A DNA stretch of 64,000 nt, taken from Paenalicyclobacillus mengziensis. GTDB lineage: Bacteria > Bacillota > Bacilli > Alicyclobacillales > Alicyclobacillaceae. Position numbers and translations under genes: made by a program. Positions 52,555-61,145 of the stretch are shown here, one piece after another (within the stretch, counting starts at the first letter, position 1; the number at the start of each line of letters is the position of its first letter). The notes under the pieces were generated by a model. That model did not search any database. It saw nothing but the letters and a program-made list of their open reading frames with translations, and had not been told where the DNA came from. Location: assembly GCF_017298635.1 (NCBI RefSeq), contig NZ_CP071182.1, forward strand, positions 1,488,001 to 1,552,000, read 5' to 3'.

Positions 52555-53066
52555 TGAAGACGGCACAATGCTCTATGAAACGTTTCTACCAATTTTTACA
52601 CCGTGAAGATGGATATACCGTTGCATTAAATCTCACGTTTCTCTTCGTCACTTTAGGTATTGTGATGCTCGCCATTTTGATGTGGTTTGGCACTGCGATG
52701 ACCGCTTACGCCTCTCTCAGAAATGCCGCGACGAGTGCTGCATTTGCAGCACAAGCTCAGGTGTCGCAACAGAGTTCTGGTTCTGGAACAGGGTTTTCAA
52801 CGGGCGTCAATTGGGTGCTTCAAAACGACTATCAAAGTGCCGCAAATACGCTGTTTGAGACCCAAGTGTCCAACCTTCACTTGGATAGTGCGTTTACAAA
52901 CTTACAGTGTTCCACGAGTTCGAATGGCAATCACATTATCGTGACTGTGACTGGCTCCTACTTGCCTTTGTTTTTGCAGAAGGTTTCTCAAAGGTATCCC
53001 GTGATTGAGGCACTGTCTGTTCCCATGAAGTCGACGGTGTCTGAAGAGTACAAGGTCGTAGGTTAG
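52551..53066 (+). CDS. TadE/TadG-like pseudopilin 2
   Basis: A 171-residue protein, charged start (KRFYQFLHREDGYTVALN), one helix (residues 23-48), then NAATSAAFAAQAQ and a beta-rich domain. HREDGYTVALN resembles the start of processed pseudopilins (a GF/GY followed by a helix). ATG 52551 overlaps the upstream stop. Probable minor pilin. Confidence 0.6.
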   Translation: MMKTAQCSMKRFYQFLHREDGYTVALNLTFLFVTLGIVMLAILMWFGTAMTAYASLRNAATSAAFAAQAQVSQQSSGSGTGFSTGVNWVLQNDYQSAANTLFETQVSNLHLDSAFTNLQCSTSSNGNHIIVTVTGSYLPLFLQKVSQRYPVIEALSVPMKSTVSEEYKVVG

Positions 53067-53081
53067 AGGGGGTGTTAAGCG

Positions 53082-54860
53082 ATGGAACGGGAGACAAATA
53101 TGCTCCTTTGGTCGATATTTGGGATTGGTGTACTGACCGTTGCAATCATCCCCTCCGCCTGGGGCATGCTCGGTCATACTGCGGCGACTGGTAGTGTAGA
53201 AAATGCGAACATGGCCCAGGTGCTATGGGGACAATCTACTCCGGTCTCGGAGACCATTTCGCACATGGCGGATGATATCGGGGTGGCAATTATTCCGGGT
53301 GCTACAGCGCCGCATATTGAAAGCGTCGAGTGGACTACATCCGTTTGGGGGCCAGAGTTGACGCTCACTGGATATGGTTTTGGTAATCCTCCATCGAGTC
53401 AAAATGGCACATTGACCATCAGTGACCAGAGTCGTGGATGGGTGGCTGGTAACGCCGCAAGTTACGGAGTCAATCCAACGGTTCAGACTTGGCGTAATGA
53501 CAAAATTGTTGTTACGGGATTTGATGGCTATGGCCAGAGTGATCTATCGAATTGGAATGACGGGCTTGGCAGCTGGGTATTTGCTCCGGGAGATAACCTA
53601 ACGATTCAGGTGGAGAACCCACAAACGGGGATAGCAGGGACTGAAAACGTCACGTATCCAGGCAACGCTTCGATGCCTTCACTAAGTGTGAATGCCATCC
53701 CTAAGAATCTGATGGGTGGATCCGTAACCACTGTTTCTGGACAAGTCATGTTTGATGGGCATCCATTATCTGGTCAGACAGTGAATGTTTCAGTAACAGG
53801 TGGATCCCTTGGCGGGACAGCGTATGGGAACAACACGAGCGAGTATGTTGTATCCACGGATGCAAATGGCGATTTTTCAATTCCTTATACGACGCCGAAT
53901 CAGCCGGGAACGTATCAGGTTACCGTGATGTCTGATGGCGTCAGCTCTACCCAGTCGGTGACTGTGTGGTCTCCAAAACTCCAGCTTCAAGTGAACACAT
54001 CTACGCTGGAATTCGGACAGAGTGATAACGTAAGCGGACAGCTGACATCAAGCGGAGCGCCACTTGCCAATCGGACCATTACTTTAGCCGCAACGGGAGG
54101 CACGATTTCTCCTGCAACTGTGACCACGGATGCGAACGGAATGTTTCAGGCAACGTACGTTGCACCGAATACACCAGGGTCGTATACGATCACTGCCCAA
54201 GGTGCCGGAACTTCCGCACAATCCTCGATTGTGGTGACAGAGCCACCTCTTAGCAAGGGGCCAGTGATGAATAACATGCCTTCACAGTGGAGTGGGGATT
54301 GGGCTTCCCACATGTACCTGACCAATTTACCAAATGGCGCGCAAATTCTCGCGACAAATGGCTCACAGCCAACTGCTGCCTATTTCCGCTACGGAAACGG
54401 ACAGGTATTGGTGGATACGCAAACGGTTGAGTTCTATTACAACTCTTACAGTTGGGCAACGACAGAGTGGAACAATATCATCAATGACTTCTTAGTTCCC
54501 AGTCACAAACCAGTTCTGCTCTTAAATGATGGTGCGGGTTGGGGGAGTAATCAGCAGGCTGTATCGGCTGTTGAGCGGGCAATTCCGAGTGCAACGCAGA
54601 GTCCCCTATCGTCACCTAGTATCCCGAACATCGATCAGTACGGCACGATTATGGTTGATGCGGTTCAGGACAGTTACTTCGCTCAGAACCTCGAACAAAT
54701 CATGCCGCAACTCGATACATGGATTCAAAATGGTGGAACGCTCATCTTCGACTCCACAGACCAGGCAAATTCGGGTGTGGGTTGGAGCACGGGGCCGGAT
54801 GGGATTTCGAATGTCTGGGATCTACAAGCAGAGAACTATTTGGCCGGCAACGTGCAATAG
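53082..54860 (+). CDS. Ig-repeat extracellular protein, likely pilus-tip adhesin
   Basis: A 592-residue exported protein with signal helix (residues 8-28). An IPT-like part (SVEWTTSVWGPELTLTGYGF) is followed by two bacterial Ig-like (Big-type) repeats at about 197-300 and 302-388 (DANGDFSIPYTTPNQPGTYQVT and DANGMFQATYVAPNTPGSYTIT). The C-terminal 200 residues form a unique domain (NNMPSQWSGDWASHMYL, VLLLNDGAGWGSNQQ). It is inside the pilus operon, so an adhesin is a fair inference. GGGGGTGTTAAGCG precedes the ATG. Confidence 0.75.
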   Translation: MERETNMLLWSIFGIGVLTVAIIPSAWGMLGHTAATGSVENANMAQVLWGQSTPVSETISHMADDIGVAIIPGATAPHIESVEWTTSVWGPELTLTGYGFGNPPSSQNGTLTISDQSRGWVAGNAASYGVNPTVQTWRNDKIVVTGFDGYGQSDLSNWNDGLGSWVFAPGDNLTIQVENPQTGIAGTENVTYPGNASMPSLSVNAIPKNLMGGSVTTVSGQVMFDGHPLSGQTVNVSVTGGSLGGTAYGNNTSEYVVSTDANGDFSIPYTTPNQPGTYQVTVMSDGVSSTQSVTVWSPKLQLQVNTSTLEFGQSDNVSGQLTSSGAPLANRTITLAATGGTISPATVTTDANGMFQATYVAPNTPGSYTITAQGAGTSAQSSIVVTEPPLSKGPVMNNMPSQWSGDWASHMYLTNLPNGAQILATNGSQPTAAYFRYGNGQVLVDTQTVEFYYNSYSWATTEWNNIINDFLVPSHKPVLLLNDGAGWGSNQQAVSAVERAIPSATQSPLSSPSIPNIDQYGTIMVDAVQDSYFAQNLEQIMPQLDTWIQNGGTLIFDSTDQANSGVGWSTGPDGISNVWDLQAENYLAGNVQ

Positions 54861-54883
54861 CGGGTTTGTCCGTAGAGACTTCC

Positions 54884-54914
54884 GTGGCGCAGGAGGGCTT
54901 ATCTCCTGCGCCAC
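54884..54914 (+). terminator. Perfect hairpin after the adhesin gene
   Basis: GTGGCGCAGGAG and CTCCTGCGCCAC form a 12-bp stem with a 7-nt loop. An A-run follows rather than a T-run, so termination may be partial. Confidence 0.5.
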
Positions 54915-54947
54915 AAAAGTTTGGGAGGAGAGAGAGGGTCTCATTAG

Positions 54948-55454
54948 GTGTGGAAGAACGAATGGATTCGTCTCTTTTTAGAAAACACATGGCAATGGCA
55001 CTCGAATATTGTGCTCATGCTATGGGGTGGACTCGTAGTTTACACCGCCATTTCCGCGTGGACAGATTTACGGGAAAGACGGATTCCAAACAAGTGGACA
55101 GCCCTTTGGTTACTGCTGTTTCTGTCCATTCATTTTGCCAATCGGACATTTGAATCGTCTCTACTCAGTTTCATTCTCATGGCTGTATTGATGTTTGTGC
55201 CGACTCTTCTTGGTGTTTGGGGGCAAGGGGATTGGAAGATGTCAATGGTACTTGGTGCAGCCATTGGTGCACTTCCGGCCCTCTTGGTATGGTTCATTGG
55301 CTTTTTATTCGTGCCTATTTTGAAACCTGGTATGCGTCGTATCAGTCTTCGATATTTACCAGATGAACAGGCACTCAGTATTCCGGTAGCGGTGCCGATA
55401 TTTTCGGCAGTTACTTTGTTGTTCGCTTTGCTTTGGTTCTTCAACACGATGTGA
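54948..55454 (+). CDS. A24-family prepilin peptidase (TadV/CpaA-like)
   Basis: A 168-residue membrane peptidase with five to six helices. The two catalytic Asp residues are in AWTDLRERRIPN and GVWGQGDWKMSMVLGAAIG (GxGD). It cleaves prepilin leaders on the cytosolic side of the membrane. No methylase domain, as usual for Tad peptidases. GTG 54948 is taken as start; the ribosome site is weak. Its presence supports the pilin assignments upstream. Confidence 0.88.
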   Translation: MWKNEWIRLFLENTWQWHSNIVLMLWGGLVVYTAISAWTDLRERRIPNKWTALWLLLFLSIHFANRTFESSLLSFILMAVLMFVPTLLGVWGQGDWKMSMVLGAAIGALPALLVWFIGFLFVPILKPGMRRISLRYLPDEQALSIPVAVPIFSAVTLLFALLWFFNTM

Positions 55455-55471
55455 TGTGGAGGTATTAGTCA

Positions 55472-55912
55472 TTGTTTATTCAGCCGATTGTAGATTTATG
55501 GGCGGGTCGACCGATTGCGTATGTGCTAACGGACGCACATGGATTTCCGACACAAGCTTCATCACCGCGAGAACTTTATCAGAACATAGAAGTGGCATTT
55601 CAACGAGATTTTGTGCCGCTTGTGGTGTGTCGCCCTTCCGTGATGAAATCGGTGTGGGATGAATTCGTCAAGCGATTACCTGAACCACTTTGGTTGTACG
55701 AGAATAGGCAAGTTTGTTCTGAGCGTGGCGAGGTTGTGATGAATGAAGAGGGCGAACCCGGCATCCGATGGCAAAGGGGGATTAATAATACAGAATCCCT
55801 GGAATCTGCGATTGAGTCCGGTATTCGTTATGGCAGCGGTAGTGTACTGATGGGTGTCGAGCGATTGGGATGTAAAGACAAAGCAATATACCGGATTGAA
55901 TGGGGACTCTGA
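55472..55912 (+). CDS. Stand-alone EAL-like fragment protein
   Basis: A 146-residue protein whose start, MFIQPIVDLWAGRPIAYVLT, matches the opening of EAL phosphodiesterase domains (QPIVDLxxGxxxGYE). The catalytic EAL motif and metal ligands are missing: only about 45 residues match, the rest is unknown. GTGGAGGTATTAGTCA precedes the TTG. It lies at the end of the pilus operon, while a GGDEF protein lies at its start. It may bind c-di-GMP without cutting it, or be a mere relic. Confidence 0.5.
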   Translation: MFIQPIVDLWAGRPIAYVLTDAHGFPTQASSPRELYQNIEVAFQRDFVPLVVCRPSVMKSVWDEFVKRLPEPLWLYENRQVCSERGEVVMNEEGEPGIRWQRGINNTESLESAIESGIRYGSGSVLMGVERLGCKDKAIYRIEWGL

Positions 55913-56092
55913 CACGTTGCTTGAACCGATAAAGCGATGTAGCTGACATGTTCCGTCACAGCACATTGACGACACATTCAAAGTGCCATGAGTGTGCAAT
56001 TTGCTCCTAAAACGGCACACGAAGGTCCCATCACGGGTCCATAATGATGTTGTCACAGCACAATCATGGACCAATGAATTCAGGAGGGGGAT
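55913..56092. promoter_or_regulatory. Upstream region of parM with direct repeats, possible centromere
   Basis: GTCACAGCACA is repeated at 55955-55965 and 56052-56062, with related CACA and CATGG elements between. ParR-type proteins bind direct repeats upstream of the operon, so this is a candidate parC site. Confidence 0.35.
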
Positions 56093-56098
56093 TTGCGC

Positions 56099-57157
56099 AT
56101 GAAATCCATCGGATTAGACGTGGGGAATGGTACAACATGCATTGTCGTTCGTAGGGAGGACGGTTCTATCTCGCGTAAAATGTACGCTTCAACCTATGGT
56201 CTCTACGATAAGGATAAGGAGAAAACGGCCATTGGAACATCTAAAAGCCAGCATGCTAATGGAGTGCAATCGAATGTTTTTGCGTTAAACGGACGCGAGT
56301 ACGTCGTTGGATATCAGGATGTGCAAACCGTTGGTAGTACACCGGTAAGCACGTACGGCCGTGAGGAACGGGTTCACCTTGGTGCCTATCAAACAATGAC
56401 ACGGTTGGCTCTGTTAGACGCAGCTACGATGGATGGGGACACGGGTGTCATTGAAGTCGCTTTGGGATTCGGTGTGCCAAATGAGGATTATCGGGAAGAG
56501 AGACTGTCCGAGTTCGCAAAATGGTTTAAAGAACCCATTACTGGTGCTAAAAATGGCGAGCAGGTCGTCGTGATGGTCAATCAGTTCGAGTTGTTAAGTC
56601 AACCGATTGCCGTATTAGTGGATGCCTACTACGACGATGAAGGTTACGTACAGGATCCGACGATTGAGGTAGATAACGTCCTCGTGATTGACAGTGGATC
56701 CGGTACGCTCGATATGACGGAGTTTCGAGGTATGAAGCTGCAAAAGCAGGTAAGTGAAGCAATCGGTATGAATGATGTTTACCAGCGTGTAATCGAAGAC
56801 ATTGAGAAACGACAACCCAAGGTTCGTGCGGATGCTTACAACTTGGAATACCAAATTCGTAGTCAGGATGGCAAACCCGAAATGGTATATCAACATGGCT
56901 CTCTTTGCATTCCAATCACCGATTTGTACGTAAATGCGATGAATGACGTATGGACAGACATGGTCGGACGGATTGAACGGCGATATCCGGATCGTATGAG
57001 ATTTAATCGTGTTTTACTTGCCGGAGGCACTGGAGACGCGTTTGCAGAACGGTTCGCCCGGTGGATGCCACAGATTCAAAAAACTGTCGAACCGCAATTG
57101 GCCATTGCGCGCGGTCTGTGTAAATACGTGATATCTCTCGTTGGTGCTACAGAATGA
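56099..57157 (+). CDS. parM: ParM-like actin-family ATPase
   Basis: A 352-residue actin-like protein: phosphate-1 loop IGLDVGNGTTCIVV, phosphate-2 LVIDSGSGTLDMTEF and adenosine motif LLAGGTGDAFAERFA. ParM and relatives form filaments that push plasmid copies apart. AGGAGGGGGATTTGCGC precedes ATG 56099. It is followed with 4-base overlap by the ParR-like gene, the usual pair. Strong evidence that the segment is plasmid DNA or derived from it. Confidence 0.85.
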   Translation: MKSIGLDVGNGTTCIVVRREDGSISRKMYASTYGLYDKDKEKTAIGTSKSQHANGVQSNVFALNGREYVVGYQDVQTVGSTPVSTYGREERVHLGAYQTMTRLALLDAATMDGDTGVIEVALGFGVPNEDYREERLSEFAKWFKEPITGAKNGEQVVVMVNQFELLSQPIAVLVDAYYDDEGYVQDPTIEVDNVLVIDSGSGTLDMTEFRGMKLQKQVSEAIGMNDVYQRVIEDIEKRQPKVRADAYNLEYQIRSQDGKPEMVYQHGSLCIPITDLYVNAMNDVWTDMVGRIERRYPDRMRFNRVLLAGGTGDAFAERFARWMPQIQKTVEPQLAIARGLCKYVISLVGATE

Positions 57158-57432
57158 GCAAGCTCCGTCGATTTCCGCTGACCTACGATGAGGATTTCGA
57201 TGCGGACATCCACAAAATATTGATGGAGACACCTCAAAAAAGGAGAAGTGAACGGCTGCGACAACTCATCCGACAGGGATTGTCGCTAGAGTCCGGAAAC
57301 CATTCTGACGCGGTCAATATGTTGCCCAAATCCAACCAGCAGCCCTCAAACTATACGGTTATTCAATCGGATCGTCACACCGAACCTATAAAGCGGACGC
57401 GCAATCCAGTCAGATTTGAACCACCCTCATAG
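57154..57432 (+). CDS. ParR-like partition DNA-binding protein
   Basis: A 92-residue basic protein. The first 50 residues (RRFPLTYDEDFDADIHKIL, SERLRQLIRQGL) fit a ribbon-helix-helix fold as in ParR; the tail is disordered. It should bind centromere repeats and link them to ParM filaments. Overlaps parM by 4 bases and ends in front of a terminator. Confidence 0.75.
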   Translation: MSKLRRFPLTYDEDFDADIHKILMETPQKRRSERLRQLIRQGLSLESGNHSDAVNMLPKSNQQPSNYTVIQSDRHTEPIKRTRNPVRFEPPS

Positions 57433-57442
57433 TCATGAACCC

Positions 57443-57475
57443 GCCACGTTGACTGATAACGTGGCTTATTTCTTT
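57443..57475 (+). terminator. Terminator of parM-parR
   Basis: GCCACGTT pairs with AACGTGGC around a 7-nt loop, followed by TTATTTCTTT. Confidence 0.75.
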
Positions 57476-57614
57476 GTATCTGGTACTGAATCGGTACGTA
57501 TCGAAGTTCTACGGGTGATAACGTATCGCAGTAAGCGTCAAATAGTACACACCTCGTTCTGCGATTTTGCGAGAGGGATAATAACCTCAAACAAATCCCG
57601 AGGGGTGTTTTTTC

Positions 57615-57938
57615 ATGTCCAGAGAAGAAGTCCGAATTCAATGGAAAACCCGCGTTCAGGAGTTCCGAGGGAGTGGCCAGACGGCGGCGGAATGGTGTAG
57701 AGTCCATCATCTCAACGTAAACCAATTTCGTCGCTGGCTTCATAAGTTCCCGGAGCAAAACGTCGGAGAGGAAACTTCCTCTACAATCAGATGGCTATCG
57801 GTTAAGACTGAGAACTTTGCGACCAACGTTGCTTCAGCCTCGACCATCACTGTCAGAGTTGGCGCAGCCCATGTTGAGGTACGAGACGGGTTCAATCCGA
57901 CCTTATTGAAACAAGTGGTTCAGGCTTTAGCAGAATAA
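57615..57938 (+). CDS. tnpA: IS66 TnpA
   Basis: A 107-residue helix-turn-helix protein of the IS66 TnpA family (SGQTAAEWCRVHHLNVNQFRRW). It helps the transposase in IS66 elements. TAATG overlap with tnpB. Confidence 0.9.
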   Translation: MSREEVRIQWKTRVQEFRGSGQTAAEWCRVHHLNVNQFRRWLHKFPEQNVGEETSSTIRWLSVKTENFATNVASASTITVRVGAAHVEVRDGFNPTLLKQVVQALAE

Positions 57939-58297
57939 TGCTAAACGCAGTCGAGCTAGAGCAGCCAGTGTACCTCGCATGCGGCATTACAGACATGCGT
58001 AAATCCATTGACGGCTTGGCAGCCCTTGTGCAGGAAAGTTTTAAGCTTGACCCGTTCTCTCCTTGTCTGTTCGTGTTTTGTAATCGGCAGCGTAACAAGC
58101 TGAAGATACTACACTGGCAGCACAACGGCTTCTGGCTTTACTACCGCCGTTTGGAACGAGGACGGTTTGAGTGGCCGGATTTAGGGTCGAACAAAACCCT
58201 TACAGTTACCCGACGGGAGTTAAACTGGCTTCTTGACGGACTATCCCTTAGTCAGGGCAAGGCACATCCGAAGGTAGTAGCAAATAAGGTCATCTAG
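57938..58297 (+). CDS. tnpB: IS66 TnpB (Orf2 family)
   Basis: A 119-residue protein with the family motifs VYLACGITDMRKSIDGLAAL, LFVFCNRQRNKLKIL and GFWLYYRRLERGRF. Its role in transposition is needed but its activity is not known. Starts within the tnpA stop. Confidence 0.93.
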   Translation: MLNAVELEQPVYLACGITDMRKSIDGLAALVQESFKLDPFSPCLFVFCNRQRNKLKILHWQHNGFWLYYRRLERGRFEWPDLGSNKTLTVTRRELNWLLDGLSLSQGKAHPKVVANKVI

Positions 58298-58389
58298 ACC
58301 ATTCCCTAGCCTGGTAAAACGAGGCGTAAAATCACCAAAAAGTCCAATGGTGACAAGGGATTTCTGCTCCTTCCGCCGAAGTAATAAGC

Positions 58390-59967
58390 ATGGAAAACAC
58401 ATCGTCGAAAGTCATTGAACAAGTCGAAACTCTACAGCAACGTTGCGTATCTCTCGAACAAGAGAACGCTTCTTTGAAGCAGCAAGTAAACCTGCTTTTG
58501 GAGGAGCGTCGATTGGCGCGACAGAAGCAGTTTGGGTCATCGAGCGAACGCTCAGACGCGGTTCAGGCCCTGCTTTTCAACGAGGCAGAAATGGAATCGG
58601 ATGAGGACGCAGAGGAAGTGTCCGTCCAAACTATTACCTATGAACGCAAGAAAAAGCAACCTGGTCAGCGGGAAGCCATGCTGGAGCATCTTCCAGTTGA
58701 ACGAGTCGAGTACCGCTTATCCGAAGACGAGCGCAAATGTGCTTGCTGCGGGAACCTCATGCACGAGATGAGTGAAGAAACCCGTCGTGAACTGAAACAT
58801 ATTCCCGCTCAAACGGTGGTTGTCGAGCATGTGCAATATATCTACGGCTGTCGTTCGTGCGAGAAGAATGAAATTCAGACCCCTGTGGTAAAAGCTCGCA
58901 TGCCGCGCCCTGCGTTTCCGGGTAGCCTCGCTTCTCCTTCCATGGTGGCATATATCATGAGCAAGAAGTTCGTAGAAGGCATGCCTTTGTACAGGCAGGA
59001 GCAACAGTTCAATCGGCAAGGATTGGCCTTGTCACGACAGACGCTGGCGAACTGGGTCGTGACAGGAGCGACTCGGTGGTTAAACATCCTGTATAACCGG
59101 TTACATCAGGAATTGCTCAAACGCCAGTACCTTCACGCAGACGAGACAACGCTCCAGGTGTTGCACGAAGTGGGCCGGCCGGCAGATTCCAAGTCGTACA
59201 TGTGGTTGTATCGAACGAGCCGAGATGGACCCGCAATTGTTCTTTACGATTACCAGGAGACACGGAGTAAGGAACATCCAAAGAGTTTTCTGAGAGGATT
59301 TAAGGGGTACCTTCACGTAGATGGATATGCAGGATATCACGACGTGGAGAATACCAAACTGGTCGGCTGTTGGTCGCATGCACGACGTGAATTTGACAAA
59401 GCACTCAAGGCTTTGCCCGCAGCCGAGCAGAAAAATCCGACAGCATCGCGGACTGGATTGGATTATTGCAACAAGCTATTCAAAATTGAGCGTGGCTTCC
59501 AGAATGTCACCGCAGAAGAACGTCGAAAGGGCCGGGAAGAACAAAGCCGACCAGTGTTGGACGCTTTTTCAGCATGGCTACAGGAACAGAGTCCACAAGT
59601 GGCACCAAAGACTGCCCTGGGCAAGGCAATCACGTATTGTCTCAACCAATGGGACAAGTTAACCGCGTTTCTCGAGGACGGCAATCTGGAGCTGGATAAC
59701 AATCGGGCCGAACGATCAATTAAGCCTTTCGTGATTGGCCGAAAGAACTTCCTGTTTGCGAACACCCCACGCGGCGCAAAGGCTAGTGCTATCACTTATA
59801 GCCTGGTAGAAACAGCGAAGGAGAACGGATTGAATCCAAACCTGTACCTTACTCATCTTTTCGAACAGCTACCGAATATCCAAATCGACGACCCAGAGCT
59901 ATTAGGAGCCCTTCTCCCATGGTCTGAACAACTACCTGGGTCCATACGCAAGCCCAGCAAAAAGTGA
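58390..59967 (+). CDS. tnpC: IS66 transposase TnpC
   Basis: A 525-residue transposase: N-terminal coiled coil (residues 8-45), zinc ribbon (CACCGN and CRSCEK), and the DDE domain with [25 protein letters not shown] and [20 protein letters not shown] giving the Asp, Asp and Glu. Full length, no defects, so the element may be active. Confidence 0.95.
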   Translation: MENTSSKVIEQVETLQQRCVSLEQENASLKQQVNLLLEERRLARQKQFGSSSERSDAVQALLFNEAEMESDEDAEEVSVQTITYERKKKQPGQREAMLEHLPVERVEYRLSEDERKCACCGNLMHEMSEETRRELKHIPAQTVVVEHVQYIYGCRSCEKNEIQTPVVKARMPRPAFPGSLASPSMVAYIMSKKFVEGMPLYRQEQQFNRQGLALSRQTLANWVVTGATRWLNILYNRLHQELLKRQYLHADETTLQVLHEVGRPADSKSYMWLYRTSRDGPAIVLYDYQETRSKEHPKSFLRGFKGYLHVDGYAGYHDVENTKLVGCWSHARREFDKALKALPAAEQKNPTASRTGLDYCNKLFKIERGFQNVTAEERRKGREEQSRPVLDAFSAWLQEQSPQVAPKTALGKAITYCLNQWDKLTAFLEDGNLELDNNRAERSIKPFVIGRKNFLFANTPRGAKASAITYSLVETAKENGLNPNLYLTHLFEQLPNIQIDDPELLGALLPWSEQLPGSIRKPSKK

Positions 59968-60106
59968 TATATGACCATAAAGCCCCGCCGACGGCGGGGC
60001 TTTTATGTAGAAAGCCTAGGACCAGTGATTGAGTGGTGCAAGGTGTGTGCTATTTGACGCTTACGTATCGCAGTACGGAAGACCTTTGAAATGGGATGTG
60101 AATTTG

Positions 60107-60892
60107 ATGGGAAATGATCGAAAACAGTGTCATCAACCATGTGATGAGCGCCATTATGATGGGGACGATCCAATTCAGGTGCTCTTGTGGTTCCGGCAGG
60201 CAATGGCTCGTATGGATGAGCAACTCATCCACCTTACAGCCAACGATGAGTTTGAAACCTTCACAGATGAATTGGAACAGATTGAACTGTATCAGGAGCA
60301 GATTGAAAACTACTTGCTCGAAGAGTGTTTCGGGAAGCTAGCCAAGTATGAGCGGCGAACCAACGATGTCATTCTGGAGCATATGCCTGACGGTATTCAG
60401 TTCTTACCAAAATCCGACGGAATCACGATTTCAGGAATTCCGCTTTGGATGATAGGGCACAAGAGCGTGAAAAAATTACCCCCTATTTATCACCGGGATC
60501 GACCGATGATACGAAAAATCCCGATGTGGCAAGCCATTATTGGTCATTTAAAATCGTCCTATCTCCGGACGGTATTGCAGGAAGAGAAAATACTTTTGAC
60601 CAAGCCAGCAGGCTATGCGCATGTAGTCTTTGATTTTCACACGAACCAGCTTCAAGTACGCGATCTTGACCACTATGATGTAGCCCCAATCATCAATGCC
60701 GTTGTGTCAAACGGATTACTTATCAGCGATCACCCGAGCCGATTGTCTTTTACGATGATTTGGAACGAAGTAGCCCAGCAACCACGACTTGATCTGCATG
60801 TCCGATACTTGGATTGCCCGTTATCTCTACCCTTGGATTTTGAGGTCCTTCTAGGTTTGGATTTACAGAAATCGTTTAAATCCAAAGGCTAA
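60107..60892 (+). CDS. Hypothetical protein behind IS66
   Basis: A 261-residue soluble protein of unknown family. ATG 60107 gives MGNDRKQCHQP; GTG 60098 and TTG 60104 are alternatives, and the frame upstream runs into the IS end. It is rich in His and acidic residues early on (HYDGDDPIQVL, ELEQIELYQEQIENYLLEE) and contains a C-terminal part with FDFHTNQLQVRDLDHYDVAP. The IS insertion lies 43 bases before, so its promoter has probably been displaced. Plasmid-type neighbours suggest a plasmid function. Confidence 0.6.
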   Translation: MGNDRKQCHQPCDERHYDGDDPIQVLLWFRQAMARMDEQLIHLTANDEFETFTDELEQIELYQEQIENYLLEECFGKLAKYERRTNDVILEHMPDGIQFLPKSDGITISGIPLWMIGHKSVKKLPPIYHRDRPMIRKIPMWQAIIGHLKSSYLRTVLQEEKILLTKPAGYAHVVFDFHTNQLQVRDLDHYDVAPIINAVVSNGLLISDHPSRLSFTMIWNEVAQQPRLDLHVRYLDCPLSLPLDFEVLLGLDLQKSFKSKG

Positions 60893-61025
60893 ATCCTAAG
60901 GAAGAGTAGAACCAACCAGCGACGGCTAGGGACAAACCACGAATTTTGGCAACGATGAACGACATTGAAAAATGACGAGGGAAGGTCAAGGACGTTTTTA
61001 TCAGTGGATGTTGAGAAAATGAGGC

Positions 61026-61071
61026 GGCCCCTGGTGGGGCTAAACCGTTAGGTTTAGTCACAGCAGGGGCC
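61026..61071. terminator. Nested hairpin
   Basis: GGCCCCTG (61026-61033) pairs with CAGGGGCC (61064-61071), with an inner TAAACC/GGTTTA stem. It follows the 261-residue gene by about 130 bases and precedes the next start by about 75. Confidence 0.5.
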
Positions 61072-61145
61072 ATTCTCACACGAGCCACAAAACCAACCGT
61101 TCGCGGTAAATGGAGTCACATAACAGGGGCAGGGGGGAGTAAGAT

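Larger units (their letters stand above)
57531..60064 (+). mobile_element. Intact IS66-family insertion sequence
   Basis: A 2534-bp element with about 23-bp inverted repeats beginning GTAAGCGTCAAATAG and the 8-bp target duplication GTATCGCA at 57523-57530 and 60065-60072. It carries tnpA, tnpB and tnpC in order. A GC-rich hairpin (GCCCCGCCGACGGCGGGGC) closes the tnpC transcript. The target without the element would read ATAAC-GTATCGCA-GTACGG, so it lies between parMR and the 261-residue gene. Confidence 0.95.

Noticed and set aside
60029-60106. 26-codon N-terminal extension of the 261-residue gene
   Set aside because: It lies partly inside the IS66 right end, so it results from the insertion and is not native sequence.
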